The notes: a model not told the origin generated them from the letters alone. A stretch of 64,000 bases of DNA from an uncultured Flavobacteriaceae bacterium (GCA_947500445.1 CANMSB010000004.1:62001-126000), one strand, 5' to 3'; positions 27,537 to 36,767 are shown, numbered from the stretch's first letter. Numbers and translations: made by a program.

Positions 27537-28613
27537 ATGGACAACGAAAGGTATCAACGGCAGCTTATTTTAAAAGGCTTTGGTGCAACGGCACAGCAGA
27601 AACTGGCAAATGCCAGTGTTTTGGTCGTTGGAGCGGGCGGACTCGGTGTGCCGATGCTAACCTATTTGAATGCCATGGGGGTCGGGCGCATCGGAATTTT
27701 GGATGGTGATACGGTTTCGTTTTCAAACCTTCATCGGCAGGTCTTATACGTGGAGTCCGATGTCGGCCTTTCGAAGGTGGATGTTGCCAAGGAAAAGCTT
27801 TCCGCACAAAATTCAAATACCGTTTTAGAAGGGTACAACTACTTTCTGACAAAGGACAATGCATTGGAAACAATAGCGCAGTTCGATATTGTCGTAGACG
27901 CATCCGATAACTTTCCCACACGTTACCTGGTAAACGATGCCTGTGTACTACTCAAAAAACCATTTGTCTATGGAGCGTTGCATGCATTTGAAGGGCAGGT
28001 GAGCGTATTCAATTACCAAAAAGGCCCTACCTATCGTTGTTTGTTTCCGAACATGCCCAAACCCGATGAGGTACCCGATTGCAACGAAAATGGGGTATTG
28101 GGCATTCTTCCGGGCATTGTGGGTAATTTACAGGCTTTGGAGACGATTAAATTGATCACCGGGGTAGGGGAAGTGTTATCTGGACAATTGGCCCTGTTCG
28201 ATGGATTGGGTACCGTACTGCGTAAAATTCGGTTTTCCGCGATACCGGAGAACCTCCAAATAACGGCTTTACGGGACAATTATGAGTTAGAATGTGCCGT
28301 GGCGCCCGTTACTTCGGTTACTGCACTGGAATTTCAGGAACTTCTGGAGTTGGGGAACCCGCAGGTAATCGATGTACGTACCTTATCGGAATATGAAGGA
28401 CAACGGCTTTCGGTGGCCCGCCATATTCCTTTGACCGAGCTGGAGCAGCGTAAGGATGAGATCGATGTTAAGCGTCCCGTTTATTTCCTTTGCCAATCGG
28501 GTATCCGTAGTGCCAAAGGCATTTCGCTATTGGCGTCCTATTTTCCGAAAGCAACATTGATCAATGTTACCGGTGGCATGAACCAACTTCGTTCCTATGC
28601 TGCTACCCATTGA
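27537..28613 (+). CDS. moeB: MoeB/ThiF-type adenylyltransferase with C-terminal rhodanese domain
   Basis: This 358-residue E1-like enzyme activates the C-terminus of MoaD. Residues 1-235 carry the nucleotide site VVGAGGLGVPML (30-41), DGDTVSFSNLHRQ and the catalytic-cysteine region PDCNENGVLG (Cys182). Residues about 265-358 are a rhodanese domain with active-site Cys319 in YFLCQSGIRSAKG, which can deliver sulfur. The usual zinc-binding CxxC pairs look incomplete: the first reads TYRC and the second is absent. The fused layout is common in such proteins. The 3' end overlaps the next gene by 17 nt. Confidence 0.92.
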   Translation: MDNERYQRQLILKGFGATAQQKLANASVLVVGAGGLGVPMLTYLNAMGVGRIGILDGDTVSFSNLHRQVLYVESDVGLSKVDVAKEKLSAQNSNTVLEGYNYFLTKDNALETIAQFDIVVDASDNFPTRYLVNDACVLLKKPFVYGALHAFEGQVSVFNYQKGPTYRCLFPNMPKPDEVPDCNENGVLGILPGIVGNLQALETIKLITGVGEVLSGQLALFDGLGTVLRKIRFSAIPENLQITALRDNYELECAVAPVTSVTALEFQELLELGNPQVIDVRTLSEYEGQRLSVARHIPLTELEQRKDEIDVKRPVYFLCQSGIRSAKGISLLASYFPKATLINVTGGMNQLRSYAATH

Positions 28614-29373
28614 GCACCTTGTACTGCTGTGCCTTGGTTTTTTTATTGTTGCGGCCTTATATGCTTCTGTAGGGTTCGGTGGGGGATCTAGTTACTTGGC
28701 ACTATTGTCCTTAACCGTAATCGGCTTTTTTGGCATTCGCTCTTTGGCCTTGGTCTGTAATCTGATGGTGGTTTCCACGAGTACTTTTTTATACTTTAAA
28801 AATCGCCATGCCAATTTAAAGGACTTTTTGCCTTTTGTGGTCGCCAGCGTTCCATTGGCGTTTATTGGGGCCTCTTTTCGATTGAAAGAGGAGGTATTCT
28901 TTATTATTTTGGGCGGCGCTTTGGTTGTCTCATCGATTGCCTTGGCCTGGCAGACTTTTCATACGGCTTCAAAAAAGGATTTTAGCCGAAGGTATCCCAA
29001 ATGGGTTTCTTATGGTTTGGGAGCATCCATTGGATTGTTATCGGGTTTGGTGGGTATTGGTGGCGGTATTTTTCTAGCGCCCGTATTGAACCACTTGCGC
29101 TGGGCATCTTCCTTAAAAATTGCCGCCTTGGCCAGTTTTTTTATTTTGGTGAATTCCCTTTCAAGTTTGGCGGGACTTGCTGCCGCAGAAACCCTTGCCT
29201 TGCCTTTTGTGGAAACTGTGGCATTGATGGCGACCGTTTTTTTGGGAGGCCAACTTGGCATTCGTATCGGTCTTAAGAAAATGACCCCAAGAGCGATAAA
29301 AATGGTCACCGCACTATTGGTATTTATAGTAGGTATCCGGGTATTGCTAAAGAATGGTCTAGGCGTTTTTTAA
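28597..29373 (+). CDS. TauE/SafE (TSUP) family membrane exporter
   Basis: This 258-residue polytopic protein has about eight hydrophobic helices and the two TSUP repeats, with SVGFGGGSSYLALLSL in the first half and GLVGIGGGIFLAPVL in the second. Family members export sulfite or other sulfur-containing organic anions. It overlaps the end of moeB, so it belongs to the molybdopterin run. With the molybdenum sulfite oxidase at 2390-3613, this suggests handling of sulfite, but the substrate is inferred. Confidence 0.9.
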   Translation: MLLPIEHLVLLCLGFFIVAALYASVGFGGGSSYLALLSLTVIGFFGIRSLALVCNLMVVSTSTFLYFKNRHANLKDFLPFVVASVPLAFIGASFRLKEEVFFIILGGALVVSSIALAWQTFHTASKKDFSRRYPKWVSYGLGASIGLLSGLVGIGGGIFLAPVLNHLRWASSLKIAALASFFILVNSLSSLAGLAAAETLALPFVETVALMATVFLGGQLGIRIGLKKMTPRAIKMVTALLVFIVGIRVLLKNGLGVF

Positions 29374-29417
29374 GGCGGCGGTCTTCTTTCGATTGGCAAC
29401 TTTTGAGAAGGATCGAA

Positions 29418-29462
29418 TTCAAATGTCAAATTCAAACACAAATGTCAAACACAAATTCAAAA
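29418..29462. repeat. Short TTTGnn(n) tandem run
   Basis: On the minus strand this segment reads as consecutive 6-7-nt units starting TTTG (TTTGAA, TTTGTG, TTTGACA, TTTGTG, TTTGAA, TTTGACA, TTTGAA). It adjoins the heptamer array and lies between two convergent genes. Confidence 0.7.
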
Positions 29463-29476
29463 TCGTGTTTTTTTTT

Positions 29477-29547
29477 GACTACTTATTACTTCCTACTTAT
29501 TACTTTATACTCACCACTCACCACTCACCACTGAATACTAAACTACT
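29477..29547. repeat. Degenerate heptanucleotide tandem array (nnnnACT)
   Basis: Ten consecutive units end in ACT with a seven-base period: GACTACT, TATTACT, TCCTACT, TATTACT, TTATACT, CACCACT three times, GAATACT, then one extra base and AACTACT. The three identical CACCACT units suggest recent slippage. The array is in the 191-nt gap between the convergent 3' ends at 29373 and 29565 and resembles the short tandemly repeated heptamers known in cyanobacteria. Confidence 0.8.
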
Positions 29548-29564
29548 AAACCCTGAAAAGGGCA

Positions 29565-30851
29565 TCACTTCCCTTCGTACTTCTTCATATACCGTTTCCA
29601 AAGTTTCGTTTGGTGTGTTTCCAGAGAGATGGCACGTCCGTCAATAAAAGCGTGCGTCAGCTGGTTGCTGCGCATATCGAGCGCATCGCCTTCCGAAACG
29701 AAGAGGGTCGCACTTTTTCCTATGGCTAGCGTTCCATACGTATCGTCTATTCCTAAGATTTTTGCCGAGTTTCCGGTAATCAATTGAACCGCTTGCTCCT
29801 TATCCAAGCCTTGTCCCGCTACCTGTCCCGCATAAAAAGGGAGGTTCCTTGTTTGAAAATTACTGGCTTCCCCATTTTGAAGGGCCACCAGAATACCGGC
29901 ATCCAACAATAGCTTCGGTAATTTGTAGGGCAGGTCATAATCCTCATGATCGAAAACGGGCAATTGGTGGGTAAACTGCACCAGCACGGGAATACTGTTT
30001 TCTTTTAAGAAGTCTACCACTTTATGGGCATGGTATCCACCGACCAAAACGATCTGGGAAACCCCCTGGTTTTTTGCCATTTGGATGCCATCGATGATCT
30101 GACGTTCATTGTCCGCATAAAGGTATAGTTTCTGACTCCCGTCAAAAACGCCTTTCATGGCCGCGAACGCAGGATTCATTTCTTTTGAGGCGCCTTTTCC
30201 ATACGCCTTGGCACCGGTCAAAAAGGTAGTAATTTCGGTCACTTGTTCCTCGTACTTGTCGTTGGGTTTATATCCGGGGTCTTCGCCCATCCACCACCGA
30301 CCGGCCCTAAAGGTACTCGGCCAGCGCAAATGTATGCCGTCGTCCACTTTTATCGCGGCATCTTCCCAGTTCCATGCATCGAACTGTACAATGGAAGAGG
30401 TGCCCGATATGCGTCCTCCCTGCGGCGTGATCTGTCCGATCAACACACCGTTCGGTCGCATACTTTCCACTACTTTGGATTCCGCATTATAGGCGATGAG
30501 GCTTCGGACATGTGGAATGATATCACCAATTTCATCCTGGTCGTTACTGGCCCTTACGGCATTGACCTCAATAAGGCCCAAAGACTTGTTAGGGGCAATA
30601 AACCCGGGATAAACGTGTTTTCCGGAAGCATCGATTTCGGTTCCTTTAACGGTCGCATCGGCGGCAATAGCGGTTATTTTTCCGTTTTCGAACACTATTG
30701 TGGCATTTTCGATAAGGGTGCCATCACCTAAATGTGCCGTAGCCCCGGTAATGCTAATTGCCCCGTCCTGCGCCGGAGCGGGTGTTTGTTGTGCATTGTG
30801 CTGCAGGCACACGCCTAAAAGGACAATCAGCGCTATAACTACTTTTTTCAT
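29565..30851 (-). CDS. Exported amidohydrolase-family protein lacking metal ligands
   Basis: This exported protein has about 428 residues and an amidohydrolase-like layout: a beta-sandwich part (GTLIENATIVFENGKITAI, GTEIDASGKHVYPGFI) and a TIM-barrel region, ending with the second half of the sandwich (GTLAIGKSATLFVSEGDAL). The metal-binding HxH expected after the first strand is absent (HVYPGFIAPNKS), and the usual active-site Asp near the end of the barrel reads LQNGEAS. It may be catalytically inactive. The start at 30851 is chosen because MKKVVIALIVLLGVC forms a signal peptide; 30881 is possible. It is followed on the same strand by nothing recognisable and preceded, 31 nt away, by a larger homologue. 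Confidence 0.8.
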   Translation of the reverse strand: MKKVVIALIVLLGVCLQHNAQQTPAPAQDGAISITGATAHLGDGTLIENATIVFENGKITAIAADATVKGTEIDASGKHVYPGFIAPNKSLGLIEVNAVRASNDQDEIGDIIPHVRSLIAYNAESKVVESMRPNGVLIGQITPQGGRISGTSSIVQFDAWNWEDAAIKVDDGIHLRWPSTFRAGRWWMGEDPGYKPNDKYEEQVTEITTFLTGAKAYGKGASKEMNPAFAAMKGVFDGSQKLYLYADNERQIIDGIQMAKNQGVSQIVLVGGYHAHKVVDFLKENSIPVLVQFTHQLPVFDHEDYDLPYKLPKLLLDAGILVALQNGEASNFQTRNLPFYAGQVAGQGLDKEQAVQLITGNSAKILGIDDTYGTLAIGKSATLFVSEGDALDMRSNQLTHAFIDGRAISLETHQTKLWKRYMKKYEGK

Positions 30852-30882
30852 GGGATATCGGTATAATTGGTATAGTGACATA

Positions 30883-33834
30883 TTATCGGGATTGGCAGTG
30901 CATTTGTTCTTTCTTGTTCATTTTCGGAGGTTGCGTTTTACCGCCTTTGTCTTTTTCCGTCAACATTTTTCCGATGAGGCGGTTGCGCTCCTCGCGGACC
31001 GATTTTCGCAGTTCCCCATCTTTTTGCAGATCAAAGAAAATAGCGCCGTCGATCATCGTTTTTTCAGCCTTGGTGTAAACGGACATAGGGTGCCCGCTCC
31101 ACAGGACCAAATCGGCATCTTTTCCGTTTTTGATGCTTCCGGTACGCTCCTCCAGATGTAATAATTTTGCTGGGTTTATGGTCACCATTTTCCAAGCCTC
31201 CTCTTCGCTAAGGCCCCCGTATTTGACAATTTTAGCGGCCTCTTGGTTCAATCTCCGGATCATTTCGGCATCATCGCTATTGATGGCTACCGTAACCCCT
31301 TGGCTTTGCATGATGGCCGCGTTGTAGGGAATGGCATCGTTCACCTCATATTTATAGGCCCACCAGTCGCTAAAGGTACCGCCGCCCACACCGTGTTCGG
31401 CCATTTTATCGGCCACTTTGTACCCCTCTAGAATATGGGTAAAGGTGTTCATGCGAAATCCGAATTTTTCCGCAACTTTCATCATCATGTTTATTTCACT
31501 CTGTACATAGGAATGGCAACTGATAAAACGTTCCCCGTTTAAAATTTCTACCAAGGTCTCCATTTCCTCGTCCGTTCGGTACGGTTGACCGCTCTTCTTC
31601 CGTATTTCATACTCTTTGGCACGCTGAAAGTAATTGGTGAATACCTGTTCAACGCCCATCCGGGTCTGTGGAAATCGATTAAAACTGCCCCAATTGCTTT
31701 GTTTTACGTTTTCGCCCAATGCGAATTTGATGAACTTTGGCGTGTTCCCATAAATCATGTTATCGGCACTTTCGCCCCATTTAAGTTTCATAATGGCCGA
31801 TCTTCCCCCTATGGGGTTTGCCGATCCGTGTAACAACTGCAAAGAGGTCACGCCACCGGCCAAAGCATGGTAGATGCCCTTGTCCTCGGGGTCGACCACG
31901 TCTTCCATTTTTACCTCTGCGGTGGAATTGTGACCGGCCTCGTTGACGGATAGTGCGGCAATATGGCTGTGTTCGTCTATAATACCCGCTGTCAGGTGTT
32001 TTCCGGTAGCATCGATGACCTGGGCGCCACCGGCATTTAAATCTTTACCGATTTTTACGATTTTTCCATTTTTGACCAAAACATCGGTATTTTCTAGGAC
32101 ACCTTCCGATTCTCCTGTCCATACCGTCGCATTCCTGAAAAGGGTGTTTTGCGGTTTCGGAATGGCATCATAGCCATAGGCGACATTGGGAAACTTGACC
32201 GAAATCGGGCCAGGCGTTTCCTGCGTTTTGGAATCTTCTTTTTTAGTATCCTCAAAGGCTTTTGTCCGGGTCACGGTGAACGAACGCTCCGCTCCCTTTG
32301 GCAAAACGGCCTTACCGCTTATATCAGTTGTATTTTCAAGGACGTTGGCCACAAGCCGGTAACTTTCCTTTTTCGCCTCATTGAAACTTAATTCGAACCA
32401 ATTGCCCGCATGGTTAAATTTGGAAGTCAATACCAGGGTGTCTTTTTTTACCTCGGCCGTTTGTTTTGCAGCGGTTCCTTTGATCGCTAATGAAAAACGC
32501 TGATTCCCGATAGCGAGTGTATAGTCGCCCCTTAGGTCTTTTTTGGAAAAATCGTTGATTACGTTTTTACGTCCTTGTACCCAATTTTCGTAGAGTACCG
32601 TACCGGAGGCGAACAGATCACCTGAGGTAACGATAAAGTTGGCCTGACTACCTTTTTTCAACGACCCTATTTCGGCCGATTTTCCCAAAATTCTGGCGGG
32701 AACGGTGGTAAGGGCGGCCAAGGCCTCTTTTTTGGATAATCCTCGCGCCAAAGCTTTTTTTATTTTTGCGTCGAACGCTTTGGTAGACTTTAGTTTATGA
32801 AGCGTAAATGCGAACGGAACATTGTTTTCGGCAAGTATTTTTGGGTTTGATGGTGCTTGGTCCCAATGCCGCATGTCCGACAGCGACACATACTCCGAGT
32901 CGTAAGGGTTGGACACGTCGTAGGCCTCGGGAAAATTCAAGGGCAATACTAATGTGGCCTCCGTTGCCTTGATATCCGCTACCCGTTCGTACTCGTCCCC
33001 ACCACCTACAATTACATATTGAATGCCAAATTGATCACCGATTCCATCGGCCCGGATCACATTGCCCTTGTCGCCGGCCTCAAAAATTTGTACCTGGCCC
33101 TTATTGGCGTTCAACGCCTCCAAAGAACGGTCCTTGGTGGTTACGTTGCCCTTGGCGTACCAATCGGCATCATAATACATTTGTCGCATCAAGGCCATGG
33201 CCCCCATTAAGGATGTTGGGTACGACTGTCGTTTGGCGATACTCTTTTTGAAAGAAAAATAATGGCCCGAGCGGTCTTCTAAAATACGGTCCGCTTCATT
33301 TCCATGGGGGTTGAGGGCGATCAACACCCCGGTACCCCTGGCAATTCCGTCCGGGATATGTGCGTTGACCACTCCAAAACCTAGGTTTCGAAGCGCTTTC
33401 GCTTTCTTATCGTCATAGGTGAATTTTGTGACCGCATCATTTTCGGGCATGATATGGTCGTTCCAATAAAAGCCCTCCCGCGACGGTTCGTAAACCGCGG
33501 ACCGACCATCGCTCTTGGCTTTTTCGGGTTTTTCAATTCCAAAGTCGGAGTACAAATCGATAAACGAGGGATAAATCTGTTTTCCTTTTAAATCGATGGT
33601 TACCGTATTTTTTGGAATCGCTATCGCTTTTCCCGTAGCGACCACTTTTCCCTTTTGTATCAAAAGTGTTCCATTGTCGATGACCTCGTCCGGTGTCACA
33701 TAGATCTTGGCGTTTGTAAAAGCGGTGTAGTTGTTGTCGTTAGCCTTTACGCCATCGTTTTTTGGAAAGTACTCTTGGGCAAAAACGGCCGTTGCGCACC
33801 AAAAAAAGGTTAGGGCAAGCATTCTTTGTTTCAT
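30883..33834 (-). CDS. Double amidohydrolase-family exported protein (pseudo-module plus active module)
   Basis: This 983-residue exported protein has two amidohydrolase modules after a signal peptide (ALTFFWCATAVFAQ). The first (about 35-430) lacks HxH: the expected site reads PSFIDLYSDFG. A beta-rich linker (about 430-545) joins it to the second module (about 560-960), which keeps a full metal site: HSH at 622-624, His774, His800 and Asp854 in NSDD. LKLKWG-like KLKWG (683-687) may hold the bridging lysine. Family members are hydrolases of cyclic amides, peptides or similar bonds. The substrate is unknown. It is adjacent to another family member without metal ligands, so the two may act as a complex. 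Confidence 0.85.
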   Translation of the reverse strand: MKQRMLALTFFWCATAVFAQEYFPKNDGVKANDNNYTAFTNAKIYVTPDEVIDNGTLLIQKGKVVATGKAIAIPKNTVTIDLKGKQIYPSFIDLYSDFGIEKPEKAKSDGRSAVYEPSREGFYWNDHIMPENDAVTKFTYDDKKAKALRNLGFGVVNAHIPDGIARGTGVLIALNPHGNEADRILEDRSGHYFSFKKSIAKRQSYPTSLMGAMALMRQMYYDADWYAKGNVTTKDRSLEALNANKGQVQIFEAGDKGNVIRADGIGDQFGIQYVIVGGGDEYERVADIKATEATLVLPLNFPEAYDVSNPYDSEYVSLSDMRHWDQAPSNPKILAENNVPFAFTLHKLKSTKAFDAKIKKALARGLSKKEALAALTTVPARILGKSAEIGSLKKGSQANFIVTSGDLFASGTVLYENWVQGRKNVINDFSKKDLRGDYTLAIGNQRFSLAIKGTAAKQTAEVKKDTLVLTSKFNHAGNWFELSFNEAKKESYRLVANVLENTTDISGKAVLPKGAERSFTVTRTKAFEDTKKEDSKTQETPGPISVKFPNVAYGYDAIPKPQNTLFRNATVWTGESEGVLENTDVLVKNGKIVKIGKDLNAGGAQVIDATGKHLTAGIIDEHSHIAALSVNEAGHNSTAEVKMEDVVDPEDKGIYHALAGGVTSLQLLHGSANPIGGRSAIMKLKWGESADNMIYGNTPKFIKFALGENVKQSNWGSFNRFPQTRMGVEQVFTNYFQRAKEYEIRKKSGQPYRTDEEMETLVEILNGERFISCHSYVQSEINMMMKVAEKFGFRMNTFTHILEGYKVADKMAEHGVGGGTFSDWWAYKYEVNDAIPYNAAIMQSQGVTVAINSDDAEMIRRLNQEAAKIVKYGGLSEEEAWKMVTINPAKLLHLEERTGSIKNGKDADLVLWSGHPMSVYTKAEKTMIDGAIFFDLQKDGELRKSVREERNRLIGKMLTEKDKGGKTQPPKMNKKEQMHCQSR

Positions 33835-33931
33835 CTGGTAAGGTATCAGGTTATTAGTCCCGTTAAAAATAGGGGAAGTAGCGTAATTTTATCCTCTTGT
33901 CGGGATATTTTAACGTTTCAACGATGATTTT

Positions 33932-34093
33932 ATACCAATTTAGCTTTGAAATAGCACGTATAGAAATTGAATTATTTTTTAGGTATTCAAGGCAAAAAAC
34001 GGAAGCATAGCCGTAGCTATGGTTATTTTTTTTAACGAATAATAACTGAAAAAGAAACTATTTATTTGTGCTATTTCAAAGTTAAATTGGTAT
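33932..34093. repeat. MITE-like palindromic repeat, family A copy 2
   Basis: This 162-bp element begins ATACCAATTTAGCTTTGAAA and ends with the near inverted complement (CAAAGTTAAATTGGTAT). Its centre is the imperfect palindrome AAGCATAGCCGTAGCTATGG. The arms match copy 1 (11853-12060) in the opposite orientation over nearly their full length. It occupies most of the 304-nt gap between the amidohydrolase and DUF3810 genes. A 75-codon frame overlapping it is considered spurious. Confidence 0.8.
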
Positions 34094-34138
34094 TCTACCA
34101 TTTCTGATAAGCTATAGGATACTGGGGGTGCAACGGGG

Positions 34139-35206
34139 CTATATCGGATGCTTTTTATGGTAACCGACCATAAGACTGACCACCCTTCCATAGCTTTGTA
34201 TGCCATCTGCCTGACTGTTGGCCTTTAAAAACGTACTGAAAACGGATTCAAAAATAGGCTCGAAAGGATTTTCATAACGCGTATAAAAATCACGGAGTTC
34301 TTGGTAGTTGGCCTTCACACCGTTGTTGAGGGTGCTGTACAATTGTTCGAATTCCGTTTCATTTTCCCTGGCGATGGCACTTAAGCAATGGCTGAGCGCG
34401 TAGGCATAGGCCGAATATTGAAAGTAAGGGTCTTTGTGGCGCACGGTTACCAAATAACCAATAAAATTGGTCTCATTTTCAGCGGCATACCCGATCTGGT
34501 GGCCAATTTCATGTCCACTGATTACGGGAAGTCTAAAAGCGGGCGTCAATGCATTTACTTGGGCCTCGTTGGTAAAAGGGTTCAAATAGCCCCCGATACC
34601 CAGATAACTCGATAAGGTGCTATAGCCCGAAGCCTTAATGCTCGGGTTGGTGTAGGTTAAAAAAGGAATTCTTTTTTTTATCTCTGCATATCCGTATACC
34701 GTTTTTTGAAAAATTTCCTCTTGGGGATAGGGAACGTTTACCATTTGGGTACTGTCGCCGGTCAAAGAAAATTGTAGGGTATTCGTTTTTTGGATCAATC
34801 GTTCGGTCAGTTTCAGTAATTCCGGCTTGGTAATGCTATCGGTTATCGCCAAGTTTTCGGCAATTGGGCGACGGTAGTAATTGAGGCCCCAGACCAAATG
34901 GAACGTGAAATAAAAAACGGACAGTACGGCCACGACATTGATCAGAAACCGAAAGGGTTTTCTTTTGATATGGCGCCACTTATGCACAAGGTACCACAGT
35001 ATGCTGAGCAACAGCAGACTGTATACCAACTCCCCGATGGAAAAAGGGATCCACCCGAACGCCCAGCGAAACAGACCACTTATTTCCGGGTAAAGTCCCT
35101 TACTATAATACTGTTCTACCCATTCCGGGCGGTTTCCGAACCATTTAACGAACAAAATTTGAGGTAGTATGGCAAGCGCAATCCCTTTACGCAGGTTATC
35201 CTTCAT
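34139..35206 (-). CDS. DUF3810 membrane metalloprotease-like protein
   Basis: This 355-residue inner-membrane protein has about three N-terminal hydrophobic helices (residues 8-25, 45-75, 88-108) and a large domain with HEIGHQIGYAAENETNF, an HExxH zinc-protease motif with a downstream glutamate. The Bacteroidota-specific DUF3810 family has this arrangement. No substrate is known. The promoter region is shared with the divergent pepD gene (96-nt gap). Confidence 0.85.
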   Translation of the reverse strand: MKDNLRKGIALAILPQILFVKWFGNRPEWVEQYYSKGLYPEISGLFRWAFGWIPFSIGELVYSLLLLSILWYLVHKWRHIKRKPFRFLINVVAVLSVFYFTFHLVWGLNYYRRPIAENLAITDSITKPELLKLTERLIQKTNTLQFSLTGDSTQMVNVPYPQEEIFQKTVYGYAEIKKRIPFLTYTNPSIKASGYSTLSSYLGIGGYLNPFTNEAQVNALTPAFRLPVISGHEIGHQIGYAAENETNFIGYLVTVRHKDPYFQYSAYAYALSHCLSAIARENETEFEQLYSTLNNGVKANYQELRDFYTRYENPFEPIFESVFSTFLKANSQADGIQSYGRVVSLMVGYHKKHPI

Positions 35207-35277
35207 ATGAATTTTACAAACATGGATTCTAAAATATCAAATTTAGCTATTTAACCTACATGCCGATTTTTAAATCT

Positions 35278-35285
35278 TATTTTTG
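35278..35285 (+). promoter_or_regulatory. Candidate -7 box for pepD (TATTTTTG)
   Basis: TATTTTTG matches the Bacteroidota consensus TAnnTTTG and ends 17 nt before the pepD start codon at 35303. No -33 TTG at the standard spacing is visible, so support is only from the -7 match and position. Confidence 0.35.
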
Positions 35286-35302
35286 GGAAAACCTTCTTAC
35301 GG

Positions 35303-36766
35303 ATGAACCCTGATATACGATCCTTGGAGCCTCAAAGGCTATGGAACAAATTTGCCAATCTTAATGCCGTGCCCCGACCGTCGAAAAAAGAGGAGCGGGT
35401 AATCCGATTTATGGTCAACTTTGGAAAATCGCTGGGGTTGGAGACGTTTACCGATACCATAGGGAACGTTATCATCCGAAAACCGGCCAGTCCGGGAATG
35501 GAAAACCGTAAAATGATGACCTTGCAATCCCATTTGGATATGGTACACCAAAAAAATGCCGATACCAAATTTGATTTCGACACCCAAGGGATAGCGATGT
35601 ATATCGACGGGGATTGGGTAAAGGCCAAAGGAACTACTTTGGGCGCCGATAATGGACTAGGAGTGGCTACGATAATGGCACTTTTAGAGGGTACCGAAAT
35701 AGCGCACCCACCGTTGGAAGCCTTGTTTACCATCGATGAGGAAACGGGGATGACCGGAGCGTTGGGATTGGAGCCAAACGTGCTTCAAGGAACTATTCTA
35801 CTGAATCTGGATACGGAAGAAGATGATGAACTGGATATCGGATGTGCAGGGGGAATAGATGTCACGGCCGAAGGTACCTACGAAAGCGATCTGCCGTTAC
35901 GGGATCATGTGACGTATGAAATTACCGTAAAAGGGCTATCGGGCGGCCACAGTGGTATCGAGATACATAAAGGATTGGGAAATGCCAATACGATCATGAA
36001 CGGCTTGTTGTTTGCGGAAAGTGGTCCCTCAGGTATGCGAATCATTCAAATAGAAGGCGGTGGCCTTAGAAATGCGATTCCAAGAGAGAGCAAAGCCCTT
36101 GTTGCGGTACCCAAAGACGAGGCACGCGATTTTGAGGCAAGGATGCATCGGTCCGCCGAGACGATTGTGACCACCCATAAAAAATTAGACCCCGAAATGA
36201 ATATCGGAACAATGCTGGTAACCGCTTCCGGTCCTCCAATGAAACAAGAAGCCCAAGCTGCGCTATTGGAAGCATTGAAAACGGCACATAATGGCGTATA
36301 TGCCATGAGTGCCGAAATTCCTGATTTGGTGGAAACTTCGAACAATATTGCCAGGGTAACCGTTCGGGATGGCCGTATCCAAATAAGTTGTTTGACCCGC
36401 TCTTCGTTGGAGACGGGCAAAATGGAATTGGCCGGCAACTTGCGGGAAACGTTCGAAAAAGCGGGATACCAAGTAACCTTCAGCGGAGATTACCCGGGAT
36501 GGAAACCCAATCCGAAATCGCCCATATTAAAAGTGCTGGAAGAAACCTACACGGAACGATTCGGAGAACGACCCAAGGTTGTGGCATGCCATGCCGGATT
36601 GGAATGTGGTATTCTGGGCAGGCATTATCCCGAAATGGATATGATCAGTTTTGGCCCCACCATTTTGGGAGCACATTCCCCTGACGAGCGTGTTCAAATT
36701 TCTTCGGTACAAAAGTTCTGGGGATTTTTATTGGACGTTTTGAAAAAGACACCTAAACTACATTAA
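35303..36766 (+). CDS. pepD: Aminoacyl-histidine dipeptidase (M20)
   Basis: This 487-residue cytoplasmic metallopeptidase of the PepD/carnosinase type cleaves Xaa-His dipeptides. The co-catalytic metal ligands are visible: HLDMVH (His77, Asp79), GADNGLG (Asp116) and DEETGMTGA (Glu146/147). GLSGGHSGIEIHKGLGNA belongs to the lid domain, and ACHAGLECGIL and HSPDERVQI complete the metal site. Length is normal. The next gene starts 2 nt after its stop codon, so the two are co-transcribed. Confidence 0.94.
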   Translation: MNPDIRSLEPQRLWNKFANLNAVPRPSKKEERVIRFMVNFGKSLGLETFTDTIGNVIIRKPASPGMENRKMMTLQSHLDMVHQKNADTKFDFDTQGIAMYIDGDWVKAKGTTLGADNGLGVATIMALLEGTEIAHPPLEALFTIDEETGMTGALGLEPNVLQGTILLNLDTEEDDELDIGCAGGIDVTAEGTYESDLPLRDHVTYEITVKGLSGGHSGIEIHKGLGNANTIMNGLLFAESGPSGMRIIQIEGGGLRNAIPRESKALVAVPKDEARDFEARMHRSAETIVTTHKKLDPEMNIGTMLVTASGPPMKQEAQAALLEALKTAHNGVYAMSAEIPDLVETSNNIARVTVRDGRIQISCLTRSSLETGKMELAGNLRETFEKAGYQVTFSGDYPGWKPNPKSPILKVLEETYTERFGERPKVVACHAGLECGILGRHYPEMDMISFGPTILGAHSPDERVQISSVQKFWGFLLDVLKKTPKLH

Positions 36767-36767
36767 T

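Noticed and set aside
33979-34206. 75-codon minus-strand frame
   Set aside because: Its second half reads through the family A repeat and its first half overlaps the 3' end of the DUF3810 gene.
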